Assembly: GCF_028858725.1 (NCBI RefSeq)
Contig: NC_084774.1
Coordinates: forward strand, 5,554,001-5,618,000
DNA from: Colius striatus
Lineage: Eukaryota; Chordata; Aves; Coliiformes; Coliidae
DNA: 64,000 nucleotides
Direction of reading: 5' to 3'
Made by a program: the position numbers and the translations under genes. Numbering within the stretch: position 1 is the first letter of the stretch; each line of letters opens with the position of its first letter. A model generated the notes under the pieces. The model made no database searches and was not told where the DNA came from. It was given only the letters and a program-made list of their open reading frames with translations. Below, in pieces: positions 46,661 to 59,500 of this stretch.

Positions 46661-48600
46661 CCTGCCCCACACCTTGCCCCGCACCCACGCCGTGGGTCTC
46701 CTGCCGCCAGCCCCTTCCCCACAACGAAACAAAGAGCCCCACTGAAGCGGCGGACAAACGGCTCTCCGCCGGTTCTTAACGGAATTTTCCTCCTCACACT
46801 CCTTCCTTTTTCTTTTCTCTGCCCCCCAAAACGTGCGGCCCCCTTGCAGGCTGGAGGCAGCTTGGACAGCGCGTCCCGCCATTGCCGCGGAGCGCAGCCG
46901 TGCCTAGAAACCCGCGCACCGGGAACACGGGTGCTGGGGTCTGTAACGACTCGAATCATCCATGTGCTCCCAAAACGGAGGGACAGGGCTTCTCGCTCCC
47001 TCCCGGGGCCAGGGGCCGGGATGCAGCTGTGGGACACCGGCACCCCATGGGGATGCTCGGCTCCAGATCTCTCCTCTCGGTCGCCACCATCTAACGTAAA
47101 GATTCTCCTTTCTTTTATAAAAATAACGATTTTTTTCGTTTCACATCGAACTTATTTGTATTTTAAAAGCCTAACATATATTTTTGTTCTGTATTGAAAA
47201 TCTTGTCGAGGTGAGAAGCCAACACAGCAAACAACGGCAACGAGAAAGCCTTGTCTTGGTCTGGAGAGACAAACACAGGGTGACAAGGGGACGCGTTGGC
47301 ATTTTGGAGCAGTATGGGCCAGAGACCGTCCCCCTCTGCTGCAGGGAGATCGTTTGAATCGTTTTATACGAAAATAGATGTTTAGATATTCCATGAAGGG
47401 GGAAGGGAGCAAATCTGTGTTTCGTTTACTGCATTGGAAGGTAAAAAAGAGGAGATTTACTCTTTTTTTTGCTGTAGATGGGCGGAAAAGTCAGAGCTAA
47501 ATTATCTTAATATCGTTGAGGGTGCTGGGAGGGAGCACTCGGTCTGCGGCATCGAACAGAACGAAACCTTCCCAGCCCCTTGGAAAAAAAACCCTTAAAC
47601 ATCTTTTGTCTTTTTTTCTTGTCAGAATCCGAAACGAAATTGCGCGCAAAGCGACTGAAATAGTTAAAAAAAATAAACAGTGTGTGTATCTGTGTATCTA
47701 TAGATGTCCATGATGAGGGTTTTACCCCTGAGTGCTCTCTCAGCCGCCGCGACAGCCACCCCCTTCCCTTCTCCCCCCAAAAAATGAGGCTTTTCTGAGG
47801 CAGCCGCTCCTGTGCGAGGAGGGAAGGAGGCTGAGCAAGGCGCATCCTTGGCTTTGCGGGGGAATTATCACATGTCAGCGCACAAATAGGTCGATAAAGC
47901 CAAGCGGGGCAGGAACCCCGGGCAGTGCGGGGGGGGCTGGAGGGACAGGGCCAGGGAAAACGAAAATCCCACGGGGCTGGGGCTGGGGGGGCTCGAGCCG
48001 TCGCTGCTGCCCTCGGCTGCCGCAGCTTCTGCTTCACCTTTTTGCAGTCCTGGAAAACGACTCCTACAATGACCATCCCGCGGGAGGTGGGTGGGGTGTA
48101 AGTCAGAGATTTATTTTTCACTGTTTTGTTTGGGGTTTTTTTGTTATTTTTTTACATTTAGCTTAAGACAAGTTCGTTGTGAAAGCAGACGGGAAGGAGG
48201 CCTGTTTCTGAAAGCTACAGGGGGCATCAGGGATGGAACGAAAATTCATCCAAAATGCTGTCTGATGTGTAAAGATTTCCTAAAATCATGCTGGCACATC
48301 CCCTCTCCTGCCCCGACTCCCCTCAACCTCGGCCCCACCGTGGCTGGGAGCCGGCGGGTACAGCCTCACCGCAGCTCTCCCCTGAGCCCCAGAACCCCTC
48401 GATGCCGGGGAGGGGAAGGCATCGTGCCAGAAGGGGGAAAGACAGGCTTTGGGGTGATAATCCCGCGTGTTGAGGATGTGCCGGGCTCGGCAGACACGTT
48501 TTAAGGAAAAAACGGAAACAAATTAAAAAAAATCAAACCAAACTAAATTCAAATGCCCAGCAAATTAAATTTTAAAAACAATCAAAACCCAAAACAAAAC
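46661..48600. promoter_or_regulatory. SLC32A1 upstream region, CpG-retaining
   Basis: No gene is supported. Around 47100-47720 the sequence is AT-rich yet keeps many CpG dinucleotides (for example TTTTTTTCGTTTC, TCGTTTTATACG, AAACGAAATTGCGCGC). That is unusual for vertebrate DNA outside islands and suggests a permanently unmethylated domain. A G-rich block with several G runs is at about 47926-47990. Confidence 0.45.
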
Positions 48601-49350
48601 CACAACCCATTCCCCGCTAAAACTACAAGGAGACTGAAAATAAGTCCAGCTTCCCGGGAGCGCTGCGCAGGGGCAGCCCCGCGGCGAGAGCTCCGTGCGT
48701 GGGCTGCGGGTCTGGGAGGCTCCTCCGGCCGGGGGGGTCCTGGCAGGGGGCAATGTTTTTTTCCGCTGCTGGATGAGGCCGAGGGGCATCCTCGAACACC
48801 CCCGGCAAAGCACTGTCTGCTTCTGAGCCTTGGCGGACACCGAAGCGAGTGAGTGCAAGGGATGCAGGAGATGTCGGGCGATCGCAGGGCACGCTGAGGA
48901 GTGCCGGCGGTCCGGAGGATACTGGAGCTGCGGAGTGGAGGGTGCAGGGGGTTCCTCTATGAGCATTCGGTAATGCAGATTCTAAGGCTGAGAGGTTGAG
49001 CCCCTCTCTAAGCCACCTCCGCCTCCCTCTGCCTGGAAGCACCCCCCGGGCGTCCCTCTGCCCGGGCTCCTGCCCCGATTCCAGAGGACGGAGAAAAAAA
49101 GACTTTCTGCAGCAGCAGCCAGAAGGAAAAGACCTCCATAAACTTCTACCGACAGCTAAAAGCGGGGAGAAAGCACACGGAAACGGCGGGGAAAATAGAG
49201 GAAGGAGGCGAAGGACAAGAGGAAAAGAGAGATGGAGAGTAGGGTCGGGGCATTTACCTCGGCTTCTCTCCCCATCGCCGCCCGCAGCGCGCCGCGCCGC
49301 CGGGAGCCCAAGCACAGCGAGGAGGGGAGAGGCTGGACGGGCGGCTGGTG
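48600..49350. promoter_or_regulatory. Second CpG-rich block upstream of SLC32A1
   Basis: CpG density rises again about 2.5-3.3 kb upstream of the SLC32A1 start codon. On the minus strand, ATGGGGAGAGAAGCCGAG is followed by a GTAAAT donor at 49258/49257, a possible alternative first exon. Long open frames here are what CpG-rich sequence gives by chance. Function is unknown. Confidence 0.4.
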
Positions 49351-49465
49351 CGGGGTGGAGGGATGGAGGAACGGACAGAGGGACAGAGGGATGAAGGGAG
49401 GAACAGAAGGATGGAGAGAGCGGTAGAGGAATGGAGAAGGGGATGGAGAGGAGGGATGGAGGCAG
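49335..49465 (+). repeat. Imperfect GGAT/GGAC/GGAA-type minisatellite
   Basis: Plus-strand text is a purine-rich array of variants of GAGGGATGGAGGAACGGACA, roughly 8-20 bases per unit with many substitutions. Repeat boundaries are approximate. Confidence 0.7.
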
Positions 49466-51420
49466 CCGCGTCACTCCTGGGCTCTCCCTAACTCCTAATT
49501 AACCCACTCAGGGTAACGGAGCCAAACCCTATCCAAAGGTTAGCGGTTCTCAGGAGGGCATTTGAGCTGCAAATCATTTCAGAGCAAGCTAAAAGGAGAG
49601 AGCGAGCCTGCAAACGAGCCGTAGCCCTCCCCTCTACCCGGCGCTGACGCTGGGGGTTTTGGCACTGCCTGCTCATCCTCCCCTGGCAGTCCTGCCTGGG
49701 GGAATAGTTTGCTCAAACTCTCCCCATCCTCCACAGGCATCGGCACATCCGGGCTCGAGGGGGTCGTGGCTGCGTCTTCTGATTAATAAACAGAAGGAAA
49801 AGAGCTATTCCTGCTAAAACAAGAAATCATTTAAGGAAAGCAGGAAAAGGCAGCCCCTGCGGGCTGCATTTCTACAGTCCTCACCTACAGTACATCCCCA
49901 TGCTGCTGGACAGCAGAGTGTAGTGGTGTAGTGGCAGATGCACAAAGGTGTGGTTATTTGGGAGTGGGACAAGCATCACACACTTCTCTGCCCGGCTCTC
50001 AAAACACAAAGGGTTTGATTTTCACGGGCTTTGGTGGGTTGTGAACTGCCTCAAACCCACTGTGCTGCATTTTGTGGCCACATGGAAAAGGAGATTTGTA
50101 ATTCCTGTGTGCCCAGCTTCATTGTCCTCTGTAACAGGAAAAATGTGGGTGTCTGAATGCAGGCACGTAACCCTCTGGTTCCTGCACAGCCTCCTTGCTT
50201 ATGCCACAGTATTTCCCCACATTCCTAAAACCCACTGCCAGCCATTGTCAGCAGATCTGCCAGCTGCAGAGACCAAGAGGCTGGTTGAGGAAGCACATTC
50301 TGCCTAACCAGTCGAGACACTTCCCTGGTGCTGACCGCCCAAGGATCAGCCTGCTCAGAGCAGACCTAATGCAGGTCAGCCCAGACACTTGCTCTTGGAA
50401 AAGCAGCCATCCCTCCCCGACATGTACGTGTGCACCTAGGGATGCAATTGCAGGACTCAGAAGGGATCCACCTTGCCCCTAGCCACTGCTAAAAGTACCT
50501 CATGGATCTATTGCCCAGGCAGTCCCATCCCCACAGCATCAGAGATGTGCAGGTTCATCCTCTGCTCTTAACCACAAATGGCTGGGCAGCAGCGAGCTTC
50601 ATCCCAGCTCTGCTCCCTGTTCCCCCTCCGGCGCTGTGCAGGGAAACTCTGACAGGATAATAAAGAGTTGCACAATATACTATAAAAAGGCAATTAGATA
50701 AACTGCTGGATTGAGACCAGCTCCCGTGACCTAGTTAATAGCTCTGGGAATTTCGGCAGGGTAAGGAAGGAAAAAGCATCTGTGTCAGGACATAGTGCCG
50801 GGTGAGTGGGGTCTGGAGGCGAGGATGGGCTACAGGCTGCAGCACAGTGCTCTGGAAACACCCTGAGAAAGCAGCCACAGCAACCTGGGGTGACACCAGC
50901 TCCTCCTTGCCCACCATTAGAGCTTGCTAGCAGCATTTTGGGTGTAAAGTGAAAACACTGGATATAGAATCACACAAGCTGCTGTTCAGTTTGTGCTCTG
51001 GATCTTGAGGTTGAATTCACGCACAGTTCATGACAAAGCCAGTTACAGCCAGAATGGCAGATTCTTTGCAGTAAAATCTCAGCATCAGAGTGAAATCCAA
51101 ATGCAATTTCTCTTCCAGGAGAAAGCCTGCAACAACGGCCCCTCTTTATTTATTATTTTTTCCTGAGCACAAAATGGCTGCCTAAATTTCAGAGACATAA
51201 AACAGAGCATGAGAAGGGCTGGGAATATCATCAGGTTAGACTGACGTGTCTTACGGTAAGAAAATTTACCTGGAGAATGTGTAAAAACCAAATAAAGGCT
51301 TCTTGATTTAATCTCACTACTTGCAAAGCAGACAACTCCTGATCTGTAATTTGGGAGACAGTTTGTACATGAATTTCTGTGGTTTTCGTTTCTCAGAAGG
51401 GAAGAGCCCTGATAAACCAT
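49466..51420. other. Intergenic, upstream of SLC32A1, no gene seen
   Basis: No coding exon is supported. A homeodomain-type TAATTAA element is at 49497-49503, with a POU-like CTGCAAATCATT at about 49568. The rest shows nothing I can name. Confidence 0.4.
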
Positions 51421-51429
51421 TATCCTTTA

Positions 51430-51720
51430 TAAATGACAAATTCATGTGCAATTTAACTGTGACATGTTCTCAAAGATACTTCCAATAAGTTGGAATTCAA
51501 TTTAACTCATAGTTTGTCTTTATTGTTCATATAAAAATGAAGTGATAACCCTTAGGTACTTGTGAAGCCAAATCCCCTGCACACTACCCAAGTGCTATTG
51601 TTCCCATGAGCATTTTCATTGGCTTAATATGTGAAACTTCATCACTGTCAAATTAAATATTCATATATGTACATGCCCTTGTATTTCATAGGAAATTATT
51701 CTGGACTAGGAAAGGAAAGC
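51430..51720. promoter_or_regulatory. Candidate conserved noncoding element (enhancer-like)
   Basis: This AT-rich, low-repeat stretch has several developmental factor words close together: TTTGTCTTTATTGTTCAT (SOX type), GTCAAATTAAATATTCAT (homeodomain/POU type) and CATTGGCTTAATATG. It is non-coding on both strands. The call rests only on motif density and texture; conservation was not tested. Confidence 0.3.
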
Positions 51721-54700
51721 TCACACTTCAACAATGTCAGTCTTTTTAATGTCAACTTTTAAATAAAAAGCTCTTCTGCTGAAGTTGTAGGGTGTAAGTG
51801 CTGGCTTTCAGAATCAGAATGTTGTGCTCCCCAGTCCTCAGCTGGCTGTTTTCCTCCAGCACAGTGGTATCTTTTTGTATTTGCTTTTTCTTTTTCTGTG
51901 TGGTTTTAAACAAACTTGCAGCCAACTTGCAATGAAAGTGCAAGTTGCAGGCAACTGAGCATGACCTACAGCTATAGGGCAGCTGGCAGTGGCCACATCC
52001 CTGCCTGTGGCACCCAGTTCATCCCAGCGTGTTCCTGAGCAGAGCAGGAAAGAGGACTCTGCCTTGGAGGGTGTGTGTTTATCCACTCCATTCAGTCAAG
52101 AGGCAAATGCTTGCCATGGCCCATGCTTGCTCTGCTGCCCCTGGCCCTGTGCTGAGCTCAGTTCCTCCAAACCCAGCAACCACTGCCTGGATCCGACCCA
52201 CCTCCTCCTGCTCCCATACCTGGTAATATCCTGGCTGGTAAAGGATGCTTCAAAGCAAGGAATAAAAGCTACTGGAATGAACATCTGATCTACACAGGCA
52301 ATGTTTCCCTAAGCAGCTTGTGGTCACCAGTACTGAAGAGTTTTTATATCATCTGTATTTTTTTCTCTTTTCTTTACAAAAAACCATATTTTTCCTTAAT
52401 TTCATTTAGTCTGTGTGGGCTGTGAGGAAGAGCTTCTCCAAGCAGAGGGACAGTGATGCAGCCAGCTTGCCTTTGGGGTGTTTCTTGTCAGCAGGGCTCA
52501 ATCTCAGTCAGCTTCATCCTCCATCTGTCCATTTTCCTTCTCTATTTTGCATCTGTTTCTGATAAAGGCAGGACCACGACACAGACAGTTACTTCTGTCT
52601 CTTGCAAACATCTCCCAGCTCCATCCAAAAGCCCAGATCAGCACACTGGGAATATCTGGTCCACATACTTTGTTATATTCCTGGCAATTCATCCAGAGCC
52701 AGCAAGGGAAGGCAGCAGGCACAGGCTTGTGTATTTTCCTTTAACAGAACGTTGCTCAGTGCTTTGGAGTGACACAACCAGGTTACATCTAAGACAGGGA
52801 TTGGTGCTGCTGGCAAAATCGCAGTCAGGTCTCTGAACCCAGCCTCTGCATCGTTTGGTAGAGCCTCATGAATAGAGGCTGCTATTTCTAGAGGCAGGAT
52901 TTGGATGTGCAGACACTGCATGCTTATTCAATCCATTTGTTTATTGGTTTGGTTTTGTATTTTCCAGAGGCCAAAAATAAAAGCCATATAAAGGATACAG
53001 TCAAAATCAGAGCTGAGAAAAACACTGTCTGACAAAAATACTGTGTCATAAAGAGAACCAAAGGGCATAGTGGGGTACATCATTGCTGGATCCAAAGGGA
53101 TCAAAATGCTACCAGTGTTGCTGTGTCTGCTGCTGGAGAGGACACAGCAGACACCTTGTGTTGGTGTTTGTGAGTCTTCCACATGCCCACTGCTACCTAC
53201 TAAGACAGTGGTGCTTGTGGGTGAGGACTGGACACTGCCCTCAACTCAGCCTCCTCTGCTCTGCTCTTAAAAAACAAAGCAAAAAAAAACCCCAAACCCT
53301 CTTTTGCAGAAGGGCTCCACACGTCATCCTCTTTCATCCCACATGTACCAGTGCAAGCATTGCTGGGAAAACACAGCACAGCCTGAGGAGTGTGAGCACA
53401 GGGCTCTCTGCAGCCAAAAGGGTCTCAGCATTGGCAGAGCCAGACCTTCTGGGTCTCACGGTGTGACCGAGGGTAAATGCAAGGAGATACAGATACTCAT
53501 GTCTAACACGAGCAACAAATGTGGGGGAATCTTGCTGCACTGACTTGCTGTTTCCCCATATTACTTTGTTCCTGTGGTAGCTCCTAATAGCAAAAGTGGA
53601 CATGCTGCCTCATGAACTGTTGCCAAGTTCCATGAAAAAGCCCATGAACACACCAGCTGGGCTCACTCTGTGGCTCAGGAGCTTGCCAAAACCAGTCAGG
53701 ACCATGACCTTGCACACGCCCCATGGCTGGTAAACCAACTGGGCAATGGCCACCTGGATTCTTAACACTGGTAGCTATTCTGAGCAGTAAGCTCTCAGCT
53801 TCTCAATGACCATGAAGCCTGAAGGCTAAAGTGCTCAAATTCACTCTCAGAGCATACTTTAGAGGACCATAGTGTCCATCACCCTGAATTTATTTGAATG
53901 CTGCTAATGCTCATGTGACCAGATTTCTTGCAGGTCTTCCTTGGCATGGTCCCTGGAGGAGGGGACAGCTTCCCAGGCCCTTTTAGTCTCCAATTCTGCT
54001 GTAAACCCAGCAGGGATGGAGGGGTAGGAATTTATTGTCTGTTCCATCTCTCCATTGTCTTAAATGATGTCTCCATCATGACACAGAACGAAGGGCAAGG
54101 ACTAAAGACCTAAAGCAGTACGTTCAAAAGCCAGAGCTTTGACTTATCAGTGTGTGTTACTGAGGTCTAACCCTGCCAATCCACAAGAGCCAGGGCTGGT
54201 TAGGTGGTGTGGGCTAACACTGAAACCCTGTGTAAACACTTACCTTAAAGCTGCATTTGGTTTGATCCAAACTGTTTTTATCCTGGCAATGAAGGTCCAC
54301 CAAGACTCCAGGTACCACTCTTGCTGTGCATGGAGATCCCAGGGGCTTCAGCAAATACATTAACCATTTTTTTATCCACCTTTATAACTTTTCATCCATT
54401 TGTACCTCACTTTACACCTCCAGAATATTCATTGTGCAGGGGAGTCTTATGCATGGTCAAATTGAAGAGAGCAGCCTGTAAACTCAATGTATTACTATTA
54501 AACAGACACTCCTTATAGTAAACCCTTTGGCATCATAACACTATCTTCTTTTAATAGAAAAGTACTTCTTAAGCAATTTGGTTAATTTGATTTATAAAAA
54601 AAGAAACGTGGAGAGTGTAAAACCTCAGGAAAAGAACAGCAGGGAAGAGAGCTCTCTGATTAGCTCCCCCTGCACACATGTAAACTGTGGCTGAGATAAA

Positions 54701-56360
54701 TTAATGAGGAGACTTAAAGTTACTACTTCTGCACAGAACACGTCAGAAAACAGAGAGTGGACTGAAAACCTGAGAAAAAAAGAGAGCTGTGCAGTCTGAG
54801 TGCAGAACTGTGATTCAGGAACTCTTTTGCAATACTAAACCACCTAATCTTAGGATGAACTTATTAATTAAATGTGTTTTAGGGATTTCATAAAGTAGAA
54901 GATGCTCAGGACTTGTTCCTCAACACTTGCAGGTGTCATCAGACTTAGAGCTGAGCACAGCACCTGCTCAGCCTCTTCAGGAGGAGCTGATATCCTTCTT
55001 GCATATCAGAGGTGTGTGGCTGATAAAGCTGGGGCTTCATTTTGACAAAAACTCCTTTATGTGGTATAAACTCCTGATGGGGTGCCTAGGATCCCAGACT
55101 ATACTGGCTAATATAGAAAAGCAGAGGTTAAACTCTCTTGTTCCCATTTCAGTCACTGGAGCTTTGTCCCTCTGAATAGACCATATCCCAGCTGGTAATG
55201 GGGCTGCAGTGCCTGCAGGTAACGTTAAACCAGAGAATCTCACTTTCCATGGTCTGTCTAGGTTTAACTCTTTCTATAAACCAGGATACTTTTCTGGTCA
55301 TCTGATGCCAAAGTTCCTGCTGATATTCCCTCCAACACCTCTCTGTCTGCCATCCAAATGGAGCCCTCCCCAGGGATCCCCTCCTCACCTGATGGCTCTG
55401 CCTGGCTCAACCACTTGCTGTGCTAAAGGCTTGGCTATAGCCCAGTTCATCCTTTTCGTTCCACTGTCACTGCCCCAGGAGATGTCATTCAAGATGTCCT
55501 CTCTCCTAACCTGTATGAGGTGACCTGAGTGATACTGCTTCACTAGAAGGGCCCAAGACAACATCAACTTACTCTCATTAACAGGCAATTACTGAGGGGT
55601 ATGAAACTGCCAGATCTGATAAATGGACATGAAAATATTCCCTACCTTCTTTCATTTTTCCATTTTCATTCAGAACTGGGCTCTGCTCACTGAGTCTGAA
55701 TGTGAGAGAGCTGAGGGTGACCTTGTAAATCCCCACACCACAAGCGAGCTGCTGGAAGTAGCACGCCCTCCTGCTCTGAATCAAAGCTAGTACCTGTTCA
55801 GATCATCACCTGTGGTTCCTGAGGTGTGTTTATACCCATCATTACATTATTTTTGAGGGAATTCAAGCTTCAAATTTATTTTTCCATTAACCTTCATCAC
55901 AGAAAGCCACATGAAAGGACAGGAAAACAGTCACCTTGAAATTAGCTCTCAGAGCAACCAGAGGTCTGGTACCAGCTTCTATGTGACATCTCCCTGGGGC
56001 AACGTGCTATGACAGCAAAAAAGTCACCACCACTGAAAAACACTCCTCAAAAGCACTGCTCAAAACCAGGGAGGAGTTCAGAGCAGATAACCCTGTGTCC
56101 CCAGCTGCTCAGGTGTCTGCAAGGAGACAAGAGTGTCTGCAGAACCATCCCTAGGGCTGAAAGACAGGAAAAGAAACCAATAGTTGTGTAATCAGTGGCA
56201 TCTTACTTTTTTTTAATGAACCTGTAGGATGAGGATTTCCCCCCAGTGCCCTCCCTCTCCTCTTTTTCCCAGAGCTCATCTTTCACTTTGTCATGCAATT
56301 CCCAGCTGGTCAGCTGCAGCTTGCCTTGCTCTCTTTTCCATTACACACTCGGCTGAGCTG
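51721..56360. other. Intergenic, no gene seen
   Basis: Only chance-length open frames on both strands. An AT-rich segment with TTATTAATTAAATG is at about 54861-54874 and could be regulatory. No repeat family was recognised. Confidence 0.4.
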
Positions 56361-56369
56361 AGGATGAAA

Positions 56370-56520
56370 GGGCCCCTGGATTCCAGCGAAAGGTAATTAA
56401 TTGACTTTCTACTCTCGTTGCTATGCGGCAAAGGTGGAAGCCACGGCAGCTACAGTTCATTTTTAATCCTGGAAGATTAAATGGCATCATTGTGGAGATG
56501 ATCAGCTGCCCACACTGGCT
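56370..56520. promoter_or_regulatory. Candidate enhancer with paired homeodomain sites and an RFX-like word
   Basis: Within 150 bases are GGTAATTAATTGAC (homeodomain pair), CGTTGCTATGCGGCAA (partial RFX X-box), TTTTTAATCCTGG (OTX/K50 type) and AGATTAAATGG. Such clusters are typical of neural enhancers, and the nearest gene, SLC32A1, is neuronal. The call is based on motifs only. Confidence 0.3.
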
Positions 56521-59500
56521 CGATGAAGGGGTGCTCTCAGGATAAGAAGGGCTGTGCTGAGGAGCCCAGGAGCTGAGCAGTGTACATCCTGTTAGCAGCT
56601 CCTCTCCTGGGCTGCCTTTGCCCAGGTTATGCAGAGATCAGAGCCACTGCTGCTTTGGTGGCTGCTGTCACCCCCCAGCTGTGTACTATAAGCAGGAAGC
56701 AAAAAAACCACTATTCAGAACTGCAGGTAAAGTAAGTGGCTGATTCTGCACCATGGCCAGCTCAGGTGAGTGTTTTTTCCCCATCATCACAGCAGTGCTG
56801 TGCCCTTGGAGGCACAGACATCACCACTGTCAGCTTCTTGCAACGGTGAATTGTACCAACAGTTAGAAGCTCATTTTTTCAGCTGAAAATACAAGAAACT
56901 ATTCTCTAGCTGAGACAAGTAGGACCAGTCACATGCACAAAACCACCCAAACGCTGAAAATACTGTTTGAATTTCAGCTCCAGACTCACATTGGAAATGA
57001 ACACCTCTGCCTTCAGCAACCATGAGCAGCTGCAAAGACAATCTCATTTTGCTACTGGAAGAAAAACTATTAACTCAGGAGGATGCTTCCAGTCTAAGAT
57101 TGATAAAGTTTATAGTAAATCTGAGTAAGAGCAATTGGTCTGTTAGTTGTGCAAAAGAGCTTCTTATTCTTCAAGACTTATGTATTTGCCTAATTACTTT
57201 CAACTAAGCTGCTCTTTCCTATCTGCTAAGTTGTTGTTTATGTGCTTCCTCAGTAATTGTGTTCCAGATTTAAAACAATTTGATAAGGAAGAGCAGCACC
57301 TGGGGGCAGAGGACTCAGAAATGCTCCTGATAGTGCCTCAGCCCTGCATGGGTATCTCCTCTCCTGCAGCCAGCTCCAGGCATCCTTGGGCACATCTGAC
57401 TCCAAATTATCCAAAGGGGCTATTTGGGCACATTTACCCAGAGGAAGGCTTCTCACTGCCCTGGAATTTGGGGAATTCACTGTGTCTCCCCCTGAGTAAT
57501 CAGTTGCTTCTCCACAGCTTTCTCTTTCTTTCAGTGATTTCTCACTTCCCCAGGGCCTGGCACGATATTTGCCTGAGAAGGTCAGCAGCAGAACAAATAT
57601 TTGCCCTCCCTGTGTCTTGTTCAGGGTTTTATAAGAACTAAAGTTTTATTTTATGATCAAAATCTGTATCCTCTCTCTGGTTCCTTTTTACTCTGGGGTC
57701 ATTTCCTTTGCCTTTCACTTAGTACCAATGCCATTTTGCCAGCACACACACAAAACCTTGCCAGGCTCTAAATTTATGTCTCAGCAACAGCACAGAATAG
57801 CACTATTTGAACCTAATATTTCTGGATATCAGCATCAGTCTAAGATTTGAGCCCTATATACAGCTTTTACAGCCTGAAATAGAAACAAACTCACTCAAGC
57901 AGTAGCTCCTATGTACATGGCCCATAGTGCATGAGCACAAGCCAAGGCAATGTCACAAGCAAGGAGGTCAGCTCAGACCAAAGAGCAAGTCACATTACAG
58001 ACAATTGCAGTGAGCAGGTTACTGCAGCAGAGTGAGCTCCCACACATCACCCAGACCTCAGCAGTCATCTGGGTAGATATCCTGAGCCTCTCCCTGCTAT
58101 GCAACAAAACATGTTGGCTTCAGACATCACTGATGGAGACCTGATGGTTCAAAAGCACCTGCAGGTGCCTCCAAGCCACTCCATACTGCTCTCTGTAGGG
58201 TGGTCATCAATAACCATCAGAAGGGCTTTTTTGATTTGCATGGCTTGTCCTCAACACTCTGCTCAGCCTCTTCTGCTCACTGTCCTGAGACAGACTCACC
58301 TGCAGATGAGGGCTTATTTCTAGTCAGCCACCACAGTACTGCATGAGGAGCATGCGGTGGGTCACTGTGAAAAGGGATGAGGAAGGAGACAGGGTTTACC
58401 AGGCACGAGGTGTAATCTGTCACTGGAAACAAAACAGAGATTCTCTTCTTGCCTCTGATCAGGGTGATCACCAAATTTACAACACCTGTAAAAGCACAAG
58501 GCTCACTCCTCTGCCAGTATGTCCAAGAGGGTTGTGTCATTTTGCTGAGGTGGCTCTCCCACATGGACCTGAGTGCAGACATCACACCCAGGGAGCTGTG
58601 GAGGGGTCTCAGCTGCAACAACACCAGGAGTAAAAGCACATTGTTAAAGGTGTCAGTTTACAACACACAGCTGGCTTGAGGTAGAGATTAATTTTCACTT
58701 TTCTGAACTCATTGCAAAGCTGAAAGGTAATATCTTTCACTGTTCTTTGAGCATTGGAACTGCTGCCTTCATCACTGTGTGGTGTTTACACTGAAGCTTA
58801 AGGAAGGTGTCCTGTGTGTCCATATTACTTGCAAACTGCTGTTTTTCTGTGATCCTCACAAACCTCATGGCTGTGTGATCAGTGATACAGAAGCAAGAAA
58901 GCATGCAGACAGTAACAGCATCCCAGGAAGCTACTTTCCAATGTTCCCAACCCTTCTTTCTATTACTGAGTCCAAGGGATTTCTGCTTGCGTCATCAGCA
59001 GCATTAACATACTTACCTGCATGATAATTGTGCTTCCCCTTCTCCTCCCCAGCAGTCTGCTACCTGAAAACTGACATGCAGCTTTGAGGTACTCCCTAGA
59101 GTCATAATGAGGAAGCTAAATGTATTTTCCTGTTTGAACACTTAACACCTCACACAGATTTCATCAGCTTTGAATTTCCAGCCCCCTGTACAGTTCCTGT
59201 GCTTGAACAGGCACGCAGTGAGCTGTGCTTTGCATCCAGCTGCACAGCTGTGGCACTTCCCTATGCCCACAATGAGACTGGGCAGCTGCTCTACTGTGCC
59301 TCTAATATGTGATTTGCATCAACAAAATGAAATGCCTGAGGTTGTAGAGAGGTGTTTCTGTGTGGCACACCCCCTTCAGCAGAGCTATGGGAGAAGAAAG
59401 TTTATTCCCTGACCTATCATGGAATTAATTAAGTGAGGAGGTGGCAAAATGTCTGGCTATGCCCAGCATGGAGCTGTAACTGCTCCCTGTATGAATACAG

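Noticed and set aside
48623-49474. 283-codon minus-strand frame upstream of SLC32A1
   Set aside because: It is low-complexity Ser/Pro/Leu text created by a purine-rich minisatellite and CpG-rich DNA; no homology recognised.
50625-50650. REST/RE1-like element (GGCGCTGTGCAGGGA)
   Set aside because: Only the left half resembles RE1; the right half does not match.
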